Of a DNA stretch of 64,000 nt, positions 24,754-32,380 are shown piece by piece. The position numbers and the translations under genes are program-made. Each line of letters begins with the position of its first letter. Position 1 is the stretch's first letter. The stretch is taken from NCBI GenBank assembly GCA_903837135.1, contig CAILTK010000032.1, positions 1 through 64,000 of the forward strand. Reading direction: 5' to 3'. Origin of the DNA: an uncultured Caulobacterales bacterium. Its GTDB lineage: Bacteria; Pseudomonadota; Alphaproteobacteria; Caulobacterales; Caulobacteraceae. Under the pieces are notes generated by a model, which saw only the letters and a program-made list of their open reading frames with translations, did no database searches and had not been told where the DNA came from.

Positions 24754-26067
24754 ATGCGGCGGGTCTTGAGCGGGTGGGCGGCGATCGGCTGTCTGATGCT
24801 GTCATCGGCAGCGGCCATGGCCGCCTCGGCCGCTCCGCCGGACGCCTCCGAGACCTGGCTGCTGCGCGCCGACCAGGGCGACGCCGCCATCAGCACCATC
24901 CTGGAGCTGCACAGATCCGCCGACGCCGTCGAGGGGCATTCCGGCCCGCTGGACACCCTGGGCGCCTATCCGCTGCACTTCCGCGGCGCGCGCGCCGGAG
25001 CCGTCCTGCACCTCGTCGCCAAGTCCGATGAGGAGACGGTGGGCGCCATCGACGTGACCGTCACGGGCGACACGCTCACCGGCGCCGGCAAATTGTTCGG
25101 TACGCCGGTCGCCCTGACGGGTTCGCGCTCCGGGCGCGCGCAACGGCCGCCGGCGACCTATGATTTCGATCCGGACCGGTTTCACGTGCTGACGTCGAAC
25201 CTTCCGCCGCCGGTGCTCCGTCTGGTCCCCGGCGACCGGGTCCGGACGCGAACCGTCGACAACTACGGTCGGGACGAAAACGGCGTCGCGGCGGCCATGC
25301 CGGGCAATCCGGGCACAGGCCCCTTCTACGTCGAGGGCGCCGCGCCGGGAGATACCCTCGTCGTCCACATCCTCAAGCTCACGCCAAACCGGCGCACGGC
25401 GCGCATGGCGCGCGCGCTGGCCGGAACCGCCGTGGGCCCGGGTTACAGTCAGACGAAGGACCCGGCGCGCACCGACACCTGGCTCCTCGATTTGCAGGAT
25501 GGCGTTGCGCGGCTTCAGACCCCCAGCGCCCGCCTGAAGGATTTCACAGTCGCGCTGAAGCCCATGCTGGGGGTCGTCGGCGTGGCGCCGCCCGCCGCAG
25601 CCTCGACGCCGAACAGCGACCTCGGCGAATGGGGCGGGAACCTGGATTTCCCGGAGATGCGCGAGGGCGTGACGCTCTACCTGCCCGTCTTTCAACCCGG
25701 CGGCATGCTGTTCATCGGCGACGCCCACGCGCTTCAGGGCGACGGAGAAGTCACCGGACAAGGCCTGGAGACCTCCATGGCCGTGGAGTTTCAGGTCGAG
25801 GTCCTGAAGGGCGAGACCCTGAGCCAGCCGTGGTCGGAGAACGCCGAGGCGGTGATGGTGTCCGGCGTCGGCGGATCGCTGAACGACGCGTTGCAGAGCG
25901 CGACCACCGGGCTGGCCAAATGGCTGAAGGCCAGATACCGGCTCGACGACACCGACGTCGCCGCGGTGCTCGGCACATCGCTGGAGCTCCAGATCGCCGA
26001 GGTGGTCGACCCGAAATACCACGTGGTGGCCAAGCTCGAGAAGCGCGTCCTGGGCCAGATCCGGTAA
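24754..26067 (+). CDS. Exported acetamidase/formamidase-family protein
   Basis: 437 residues from MRRVLSGWAAIGCLML, with GGGAGG upstream. A signal peptide of about 25 residues is followed by a 110-residue beta-rich region and then the FmdA/AmdA fold (from about residue 135): DRVRTRTVDNYGRDENG, GNPGTGPFYVEGAAPGDTL, PMLGVVGVAPP, LGEWGGNLDFPEM, GGMLFIGDAHALQGDGEVTG. The GDxHAxQGDGE motif is a hallmark of the family. Members hydrolyse small amides to ammonia and acid; the export signal and N-terminal extension suggest a periplasmic enzyme, and many such proteins are uncharacterised. It stands alone between terminator-like sequences. Confidence 0.85.
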   Translation: MRRVLSGWAAIGCLMLSSAAAMAASAAPPDASETWLLRADQGDAAISTILELHRSADAVEGHSGPLDTLGAYPLHFRGARAGAVLHLVAKSDEETVGAIDVTVTGDTLTGAGKLFGTPVALTGSRSGRAQRPPATYDFDPDRFHVLTSNLPPPVLRLVPGDRVRTRTVDNYGRDENGVAAAMPGNPGTGPFYVEGAAPGDTLVVHILKLTPNRRTARMARALAGTAVGPGYSQTKDPARTDTWLLDLQDGVARLQTPSARLKDFTVALKPMLGVVGVAPPAAASTPNSDLGEWGGNLDFPEMREGVTLYLPVFQPGGMLFIGDAHALQGDGEVTGQGLETSMAVEFQVEVLKGETLSQPWSENAEAVMVSGVGGSLNDALQSATTGLAKWLKARYRLDDTDVAAVLGTSLELQIAEVVDPKYHVVAKLEKRVLGQIR

Positions 26068-26118
26068 GCAGGGTTCGGAGACCGGGTTCGACGAGCGCTC
26101 CTTTTTTCGGAACGCGGG

Positions 26119-26400
26119 TCAGGCGCCGCTTCGCAAGGCCCGGATCGGAAATCTGGCCGCCGTGCGGACGAGGCAGTCGCCGCGGCCGGCCGCCGCCCGG
26201 CCCGTCTCGCCCTGTTGTCCGTCGCCGCCGGGGCCCGGGCCGGGCCTGATCACCAGTTCGACGGGTTCGCCCGCGGTCCTCAACGCCTGCGCCATGCCCT
26301 CGGCCAGATCCACGGCGCGGGACTCGACGGCGAAAGGACCCATGGTCATGCCGCCGATCACGATCCATCCGGCCGGCGTATGCTTGACTTCGATCTTCAT
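26119..26400 (-). CDS. Small DUF2188-like protein, 93 residues
   Basis: Start at MKIEVKHTPAGWIVIGG, with AGGAA a short distance upstream. Residues 1-50 form a hairpin-plus-helix module (TPAGWIVIGGMTMGPFAVES, then AVDLAEGMAQALRTAG) like the DUF2188-type protein at 21972; the rest is Gly/Arg-rich and likely disordered. Convergent with the acetamidase-like gene. Function is unknown. A longer reading upstream to 26577 is less protein-like. Confidence 0.6.
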   Translation of the reverse strand: MKIEVKHTPAGWIVIGGMTMGPFAVESRAVDLAEGMAQALRTAGEPVELVIRPGPGPGGDGQQGETGRAAAGRGDCLVRTAARFPIRALRSGA

Positions 26401-26555
26401 AACCTGGGTTCCTGAGGGATCGAGTGAAGGTGAAACTATGCTGACACTGGCTCGTCGACTGGCGGTGACGCCATCCACACCGTTGGGATAACTCTCCCGG
26501 AAGCTAATGGCTGCATGGGCGGACCTGTATTGTGGGATAACTTGCCTTTGGTGTC

Positions 26556-26825
26556 TTGCGAACGGTTGCTGGCGCATGGGTATCCTCGCTGCTCAGCCGT
26601 TCAGGCAAGTCGATATTTGGCGTATGGATTATCGCCATTCGCATTTTCTTTCGGCCGCCGGGGGGTTTTTCCTGGGTGGTCCTTCCTTCGACCAAGCCGA
26701 TCTGGACGGCGTCCATCGTCGACTTCCCGACACAGCGCCTGTATTTTCGGCGCCTGGCGGTAAAGCTCTATCGCAAGGGCGTCGCCCGGTTCATGGCGTT
26801 GCGCCGCCCCGATCGGGGGGACTGA
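26556..26825 (+). CDS. Doubtful small membrane-anchored protein
   Basis: This 450-base interval (26401-26852) is less GC-rich than its surroundings. The frame from TTG 26556 gives 89 residues with one hydrophobic segment (SIFGVWIIAIRIFF), then a basic tail ending RLAVKLYRKGVARFMALRRP. Start codon and ribosome site are weak, and other frames over the same bases are also open. I list it as a possibility only; no family is recognised. Confidence 0.25.
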   Translation: MRTVAGAWVSSLLSRSGKSIFGVWIIAIRIFFRPPGGFSWVVLPSTKPIWTASIVDFPTQRLYFRRLAVKLYRKGVARFMALRRPDRGD

Positions 26826-26852
26826 CGCGCGCACATGTGTTATCTGGACGTC

Positions 26853-27044
26853 ATGCCTGACCCCGCAGACGACCCCACCGAACCCCAAAAGTCGGCGACC
26901 GAGGCCCTCGCCGAGCTCGTCGCGCGGCGCAAGGCCGCCCTGTCGCAGGCGGCGAAAAGCGGCCCCCGCGGCGGACCGCGAGAGTCCGAGCGCGCCGCCG
27001 CCGCTCGCTCGGCGCTCAAGTCCAAGCCAGGACCCCGTAAGTAA
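26853..27044 (+). CDS. Small charged hypothetical protein, 63 residues
   Basis: Start taken at MPDPADDPTEPQKSATEALA (26853); an in-frame ATG at 26835 is possible. An acidic N-terminus, a helix ALAELVARRKAALSQ and a basic Gly/Pro/Lys tail ending SKPGPRK suggest a small soluble, partly disordered protein. It belongs to the run of very small genes around the sensor kinase. No known domain. Confidence 0.55.
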   Translation: MPDPADDPTEPQKSATEALAELVARRKAALSQAAKSGPRGGPRESERAAAARSALKSKPGPRK

Positions 27045-27100
27045 ATCTCCGAGGCGGCCGCCGCAGGCGCCGACCTCGCCGGACCGGAGCCGACGCGACC

Positions 27101-27532
27101 ATGTCGAACCCTGCGCCCCTGAGACGTCTGATCGACCTTCCCGGCCTGCGCGCGCTGGAAGGCAAGGCGCTGATGACTCCGCGCTACGCCGATGCGGACG
27201 CGCGAACCCAGTTCGATGAGATCGACGCGTGCTCGCGTACGATCTTCGGGCTGACCGCCGACGAGGCCGACGACACCCCCCGGCCGGACGGCTGGGACCG
27301 GATCGAGCGCAAACCGGTCCGCGAGCAGGTCGCCGCCTTTGAAGCCGAGGGCTGGGACGTCACCGACGACAAGCGCCGGCCGCTGCGCATGCTGGAGCAT
27401 TTCCACGTCCAGCTGTGGCTGGCGATCCGCGGCGTGGCGGGGTCCCTGCCCTTTCAGGCCGAACCGCCGCCCGACCAGGGCGCCTCCGCCCTGGCGGCGG
27501 AGGCCAAGCGATTTCAGCGCAATCGGCGCTGA
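27101..27532 (+). CDS. Hypothetical protein, 143 residues
   Basis: From MSNPAPLRRLIDLPGLR. Soluble, with normal composition. It has a central acidic region (FGLTADEADDTPRPDGWDRI) and a helical segment LRMLEHFHVQLWLAIRGVAG. No signal peptide or recognised domain. It is followed 73 bases later by the exported DUF2846 gene on the same strand. I cannot assign a function. Confidence 0.65.
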   Translation: MSNPAPLRRLIDLPGLRALEGKALMTPRYADADARTQFDEIDACSRTIFGLTADEADDTPRPDGWDRIERKPVREQVAAFEAEGWDVTDDKRRPLRMLEHFHVQLWLAIRGVAGSLPFQAEPPPDQGASALAAEAKRFQRNRR

Positions 27533-27605
27533 CCGCCGGCAGGAACTATTGCCAAGCTGTGGCGTTTCGCGGCGACCACCGCCTTCTGCGCAAAGGGATC
27601 AGCAG

Positions 27606-28670
27606 GTGAACGCACGCACGACACCCCATCGTTCGGCCGCAGCGGCCGGGATCCTGGCTGTGAGCTTGAGCCTCGCGGGCGGGATCGGTTGCGCCGCGGC
27701 GGCGGCGGCCACCGAGGGCGCATCCTGCTGCCAGGTCCCCGCCGGGACCCCGGTCGAGGTCGAACTGGTCGATCAGATCTCGACCAAGTCCCAGAAACGC
27801 GGCGACACCTTCGCCATCCGGCTGGCCGCGCCCCTGGTGATCGACGGCAGGGTGGTGCTGCGCGAGGGCACGCCGGGCGTTGGCGAGGTGATCGACTCCA
27901 CCGGCCCCGGCATCGGCGGCAAGCCGGCGACCATGGTCCTGGCGGCCGACTACCTGACCACGAGCGCCGGGCAGGTCCCGCTGAACGCCCTGAAGCTGGC
28001 CGCCCGGGGCCATGACAATTCGACGCCCGCCACGGTGCTCGAGATCGGCGGCATCGCCTCCCTGCCGATGGGCGTCGCCGGCGTGGTCATGCCGGGCGGC
28101 GAGGTCGTCTTCAAGCCGGGCTCGGTGGCGATCGCCCGGCTGGCCGCCGGTATGACCTTGCCGCCCTTGGGCCGCGCCACGCGGCGCGACCTCGCCGCCG
28201 CCGCCAGCGTAAGTGCGCTCGGCGAGGCCGACGCCGACGCCGGCGAGACCGCCGCCATCCCGATCCCGCCCCCCCCGGCGGGCGAGGGCCAGATCGTCTT
28301 CTTCCGCGCCAAGAGCCTCCTGGGCACGGCTCAGTGGTTCAATGTGCGCGAGAACGGCAAGGCGCTGGGCAAGCTCGGCAACGGCGCCTACTTCATCCAG
28401 CCCGAATCGCCGGGCGTGCACAACTTCACGGCCAAGCTCGAGCCCGAGCTGAAGGACCGGCTGAAGATCCAGGTCGACCCGGGGCAGACCTATTTCGTCG
28501 AAGGCACCCTGACCGCCGGCCTGGTGCTGAGCGCGGCCGATCTCGTTCCATCGACCGTCGACAAGTTCAACAAGGCGGCGAAGCATTTGAAGCTGGCCGC
28601 GGCGCCCGCCGACGACAAGCCGGCCGACCAGGCCGCCAGCGCCGCGCCCGCCGCCTCGCCGTCGCCGTAA
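27606..28670 (+). CDS. Exported protein with DUF2846 domain
   Basis: 354 residues; the GTG start at 27606 has AAGGGA upstream. A signal peptide (about residues 10-35) is followed by a beta-rich domain (VPAGTPVEVELVDQIST ... LPLNALKLAARG type pattern) probably anchoring or gating, then a Pro-rich linker (IPIPPPPAGEGQ) and the DUF2846 domain from about residue 225: IVFFRAKSLLGTAQWFNVRE, GKLGNGAYFIQPESPGVHNF, VDPGQTYFVEG. DUF2846 is a beta-sandwich often found in envelope lipoproteins. The tail is Ala/Pro-rich. The next secreted gene begins 14 bases downstream, suggesting an operon. No enzymatic role is known. Confidence 0.75.
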   Translation: MNARTTPHRSAAAAGILAVSLSLAGGIGCAAAAAATEGASCCQVPAGTPVEVELVDQISTKSQKRGDTFAIRLAAPLVIDGRVVLREGTPGVGEVIDSTGPGIGGKPATMVLAADYLTTSAGQVPLNALKLAARGHDNSTPATVLEIGGIASLPMGVAGVVMPGGEVVFKPGSVAIARLAAGMTLPPLGRATRRDLAAAASVSALGEADADAGETAAIPIPPPPAGEGQIVFFRAKSLLGTAQWFNVRENGKALGKLGNGAYFIQPESPGVHNFTAKLEPELKDRLKIQVDPGQTYFVEGTLTAGLVLSAADLVPSTVDKFNKAAKHLKLAAAPADDKPADQAASAAPAASPSP

Positions 28671-28684
28671 GAGGCCGCGCGCAG

Positions 28685-29497
28685 ATGGACGGCGCGGCGA
28701 CGCCCACCCGACTGGTCCTCCTCGGCCTCTTCGCCGCCTTGGCGGTCGCGCCCTCGGCGCTCGGCGCGGCGGCGTCCGGGCCCACCGAGATCGCCGCCAT
28801 CGACCTGTCGAAGCCCTTCGCCGCCCGCTCGCCCTGGCGTTTCACCGCGGATCAGGCGCCGCCCATCGAAGACCCGATCGGCGGCGGCGACGCCGTGCCC
28901 GGCCCGATCCGCCTCTGCCTTCGCCAAAGGCCCGCAGGCCCTTGCGATCCGCAGCTGAATGGCGCTTTGGGCCGATCGGACGGCGACGGCCCGTTTGCGG
29001 GGCCCCATTTCCTCAACATCGCCCGGCTGGTCCGCGGGGCCGCGGACCAGCCGCTGCTGCTGGTGCAGACGGCCAGCATCCACAGCGGAGACGGCGATCA
29101 GCTCGTCTACACCCAGGCGCTCGCCTACCGGCGCGCCGAGGACCGGTTCGTCCGGGTCTACGAACACCAGACCGGCCACAACAACAGCCAGGAGGTCCGC
29201 TTCATCGAGACGGGCCCCTTGAAAGGCGACTTCATCGCCGCCGAGCCGACACGGGATGCGCCGTTCGGCTTCTGGATCGTCGTCAGCGCGCCCGCCGGAA
29301 CCGCCGGCTACCGACAGGTGCTGCGCTACCGCAGCGCGACGCGTTACAGCGACGGCAATCCGCTGGCGGTGATCGACTCGGACATGCCGAACATCGAGCA
29401 GCGTCTCGGAGTCTGGCGGCCCGGCTCGCCCCTCCCCCTGCCGCCCGGTCCCTGCGCCCGGCCGCACCTGGTGCGCGCCGAACTGTGGTGCAGCTGA
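28685..29497 (+). CDS. Secreted hypothetical protein, 270 residues
   Basis: From MDGAATPTRLVLLGLFAALA, a signal peptide ending about residue 30. The mature part has two Cys-containing loops (PIRLCLRQRPAGPCDPQ and PGPCARPH...LWCS) that may form disulfides, and a beta-rich centre (LLLVQTASIHSGDGDQLVYT, YEHQTGHNNSQEVRFIETG). It follows the DUF2846 protein by 14 bases. I do not recognise the family; an envelope role is inferred from export and context. Confidence 0.7.
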   Translation: MDGAATPTRLVLLGLFAALAVAPSALGAAASGPTEIAAIDLSKPFAARSPWRFTADQAPPIEDPIGGGDAVPGPIRLCLRQRPAGPCDPQLNGALGRSDGDGPFAGPHFLNIARLVRGAADQPLLLVQTASIHSGDGDQLVYTQALAYRRAEDRFVRVYEHQTGHNNSQEVRFIETGPLKGDFIAAEPTRDAPFGFWIVVSAPAGTAGYRQVLRYRSATRYSDGNPLAVIDSDMPNIEQRLGVWRPGSPLPLPPGPCARPHLVRAELWCS

Positions 29498-29740
29498 GGC
29501 CCGGCGCACCGGCCGCGTCCGCGCGGTCCAACGAGGAACCGGGACCTGCCGCCTCATCCCGGCAGATCCTCGTGAACACCATCGATGCGCCCTGGCGCGC
29601 ATTTTTCCGGCAGTTTTGGTGCGGCTGCGCGGGTCCGCAAGGATCCTCATCCCGCAAGGCTGAGCTGTTCTCGACAATCGAATCGGCGCCCTGCAAGGTC
29701 GACGGGCCGGGATTTCATCCGGCGTTCAGGGGACATAGGC

Positions 29741-31336
29741 ATGGCGGACGAGATCAGGCCGGTGATGTCGCGGCGGGACATGTTCTCGCTGATCGGCGCG
29801 CTGGCGGGCAGCGCGGTGATGTACGAGGCCATGTCCTCGCTCGCCTACGCCGGAGAGGCCGGGTACGCCGGTCCGCCCAAGCTGAGCGGCGACGTCAAGG
29901 GCGCCACCGTCCTGATCCTCGGCTCGGGCCTGGCCGGGATGACCAGCGCCTACGAGCTGCGCAAGGCCGGCTACAAGGTGAAGATCCTCGAGTACCAGGA
30001 TCGCCCCGGCGGGCGGAACTGGTCGCTGCACGGCGGCGACACCTATACCGAACTCGGCGGCTTCACCCAGCACGTGGCCTTCGACAAGGGGCTCTATCTC
30101 AACCCGGGCCCCTGGCGGATCCCGTATCACCACCAGGGCATCCTGCATTACTGCAAGCTCCTGAACGTGCCGCTCGAGCCCTTCGTACAGTCGAACTACA
30201 ACGCCTACGTCCACTCGACCAAGGCGTTCGGCGGCAAGCCGCAGCGCTTCCGCCACGTCCAGGCCGACTATCAGGGCTATGTCGCCGAGCTTCTGGCCAA
30301 GAGCACGCGCCAGACCGCCCTCGACCAGGCGGTGACCAAGGAGGATCAGGAGATCCTGCTGCAGTCGCTGCGAAGCTGGGGCGCGCTCGACAAGAACTAT
30401 GAATACAAGCTCGGCGAGGCCAGCAGCGAGCGGCGCGGCTACGAGTCCGATCCCGGCGGCGGCCTGACCTCGGTCCCGACGCCGTCCCAGCCGATCGGCC
30501 TGCAGGACCTCTTGCACTCGGGCCTGTGGCGCTCGATCGGCGCCGGCAGCGGCTATGAAACCCAGCAGAGCCTGTTCCAGCCGGTGGGCGGCATGGGCGC
30601 CATCGGCAAGGCCTTCGGCGCCGAGCTGAAGGGCGTGATCCAGTACAACGCCAAGGTCACCGACATCCGCCAGGACGCCCACGGCGTCACCGTGACCTAT
30701 CACGACACCAAGACGGGCGGCGCGCCGCGCCAGGCCACGGCCGACTGGTGCATCTGCACCATCCCCGCCTCGGTGCTGAGCCAGATCCCGATCACCGTCG
30801 GCGCGCCGATGAAGGCGGCGATCGACAACCTGTCCTACGGCGCCTCGGCCAAGGTGGGGCTGCAGTTCAAGCGCCGGTTCTGGGAAGAGGACGACAACAT
30901 CTACGGCGGCATCACCTATACCGATCAGCCCAACAGCCTGCTCGGCTATCCCAACCATGGCTATTTCGGCGGCGGCAAGGGGGTGATCCTGGGCGCCTAC
31001 ACCTTCGGTCCGGCGGCCTACGCCTTCTCGAGCCTGTCGCCGCAGGAGCGGATCGAAAAGAGCCTGGAGTACGGCGCCAACATCCACCCGCAGTACCGGC
31101 GGGAGTTCGACACCGGCGCCTCGGTCGCCTGGCACCGGGTGCCCTGGACCCTGGGCTGCGCCGGATCCTGGACCGAAGCGCTTCGCGCCAGGCACTACGA
31201 CGATCTTTGCGCCCTGGACGGCCGGATCATGCTGGCGGGCGAACACGCCTCGCGCATCCCCGCCTGGCAGGAGGGCGCCGTGCTGTCGGCCCTCGACGCC
31301 ATCCGCCGGCTGCATCAACGCGTGCTGGCGGGCTGA
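29741..31336 (+). CDS. Tat-exported flavin amine oxidase/dehydrogenase
   Basis: 531 residues from MADEIRPVMSRRDMF. SRRDMFSLIGALAGSA is a twin-arginine-type signal. The FAD fingerprint GSGLAGMTSAYELRKAG is near residue 60, followed by EYQDRPGGRNWSL, a substrate domain, and the C-terminal second FAD motif GRIMLAGEHAS with IPAWQEGAVLSA. This is the flavin monoamine oxidase/L-amino acid oxidase superfamily. The next gene, only five bases later, is a cytochrome c. That pairing suggests electrons go to cytochrome rather than oxygen, as described for the nicotine oxidoreductase NicA2 and its cytochrome. Substrate is unknown. Confidence 0.88.
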   Translation: MADEIRPVMSRRDMFSLIGALAGSAVMYEAMSSLAYAGEAGYAGPPKLSGDVKGATVLILGSGLAGMTSAYELRKAGYKVKILEYQDRPGGRNWSLHGGDTYTELGGFTQHVAFDKGLYLNPGPWRIPYHHQGILHYCKLLNVPLEPFVQSNYNAYVHSTKAFGGKPQRFRHVQADYQGYVAELLAKSTRQTALDQAVTKEDQEILLQSLRSWGALDKNYEYKLGEASSERRGYESDPGGGLTSVPTPSQPIGLQDLLHSGLWRSIGAGSGYETQQSLFQPVGGMGAIGKAFGAELKGVIQYNAKVTDIRQDAHGVTVTYHDTKTGGAPRQATADWCICTIPASVLSQIPITVGAPMKAAIDNLSYGASAKVGLQFKRRFWEEDDNIYGGITYTDQPNSLLGYPNHGYFGGGKGVILGAYTFGPAAYAFSSLSPQERIEKSLEYGANIHPQYRREFDTGASVAWHRVPWTLGCAGSWTEALRARHYDDLCALDGRIMLAGEHASRIPAWQEGAVLSALDAIRRLHQRVLAG

Positions 31337-31341
31337 GACCG

Positions 31342-31794
31342 ATGCTCAAGAACAAGACACGGAGCCTGCCGATGATGCGCCCCGCCCTCGCGGCTCTCGC
31401 CCTCGCCCCCCTCCTCGCCCCGGTCATCGTCATGACCACCGCCGCTCCGGCCCTGGCCCAGGGCTTCGGCGGGCCCGGCGCCTATCCGGAACAGAGCGGC
31501 GAAGGTCTCTACAAGGGGATCTGCCAGGGCTGCCACATGCCCGACGCCAAGGGCGCCGTCGGCGCCGGCGCCTATCCGGCCCTGGCCGGAAACCGCAAGC
31601 TGACCGCCAAGGCCTATCCGGTGCTGGTGGTCCTGCGGGGCCAGAAGGCGATGCCGGAGTTCGGCTCGGCCTTTTCCGACGCCCAGGTCGCCAATGTGGT
31701 GAACTACGTCCGCTCCCACTTCGGCAACGGCTTCGCCGACACGGTGACGCCCGACGAGGTGAAGACCCTGCGGGCGACGCTGACCGCGCGATAG
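31342..31794 (+). CDS. Periplasmic class I cytochrome c
   Basis: 150 residues from MLKNKTRSLPMMRPAL; a signal peptide ends in AAPALAQ (about residue 40). A single haem site CQGCH lies near residues 61-65, and the distal Met ligand is in QKAMPEFG near residue 103. It has the compact fold of small electron-carrier cytochromes (VANVVNYVRSHFGN as the C-terminal helix). Adjacent to and likely co-translated with the flavin amine oxidase, for which it is the probable electron acceptor. Confidence 0.88.
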   Translation: MLKNKTRSLPMMRPALAALALAPLLAPVIVMTTAAPALAQGFGGPGAYPEQSGEGLYKGICQGCHMPDAKGAVGAGAYPALAGNRKLTAKAYPVLVVLRGQKAMPEFGSAFSDAQVANVVNYVRSHFGNGFADTVTPDEVKTLRATLTAR

Positions 31795-31803
31795 CGCGCG
31801 GGC

Positions 31804-31834
31804 GGCCCGGCGCTGGTTGGCTCAACGCCGGGCC
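31804..31834 (+). terminator. Stem-loop after the cytochrome c gene
   Basis: GGCCCGGCG pairs perfectly with CGCCGGGCC across a 13-base loop, nine bases after the stop codon. No T-run follows, so it may be a rho-assisted end or a stabilising hairpin. Confidence 0.35.
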
Positions 31835-32380
31835 TGACCGAGCCCATCGGGGAGAAGGACGCAGCTGTGTTCAGCGTCCCACGTCCGGTTGCTTATTCAA
31901 GACTGTGGCGGTCGGAGACGGCGGGTGATTTTTACCTGACGCACGCAACTGCCCTGCACCGGGCGCCCGCGGCGGCGGGCGCCCGTCAAATTCGCAGTAT
32001 ATGGTGATCTAGAAATCTGGACGCCTCGATCCGGGGGCTTGGCGCGTGCAGGCGACGCCGCCCGCACGGGCTTGCGGCCACGCCCCTTCCGCCGCCGCGG
32101 AGGGGTCCAAGCCAATCCCCACAAAGGAAATCGCGAGGGAGGCCCCGGCGGCCCGGCCTCCGCGCGCCCCCGGCAACGGCCACGATTGGCCGTATTTTGG
32201 GCGCTTTAAGGCTACGCTAGCGAAATAAGGGGCAATGCCAAGATGTCGCAGCCCCCGTCCGGGCGCGCCGGTTGCTCGCATTATTTATGACGGGCTTATG
32301 ACCAGATGTCGGCGGGGCTCAGGATCAGATCAAAGTCACCTGGACCCGCTTTGAGATAACGCGAGTCTAAAGGGGATCTA
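31835..32380. other. Long non-coding leader region before the TonB receptor
   Basis: About 545 bases without a convincing gene on either strand. It holds a GC-rich palindrome (GGGCGCCCG, 6-base spacer, CGGGCGCCC at 31961-31984) and, nearer the receptor, an AT-richer stretch (32200-32300). AAAGGGGATCT directly precedes the receptor ATG. Such long upstream regions are common for regulated receptors; a small RNA or riboswitch is possible, but I recognise none. Confidence 0.5.

Noticed and set aside
26504-26888. Two minus-strand short frames over the low-GC interval
   Set aside because: No ribosome site, no protein-like pattern and mutual overlap with other open frames.
19088-29540. A 13-base match GGTCCAACGAGGA upstream of slipin and upstream of the amine oxidase
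   Set aside because: Matches of this length are expected by chance in 64 kb of GC-rich DNA, and the flanks do not align.
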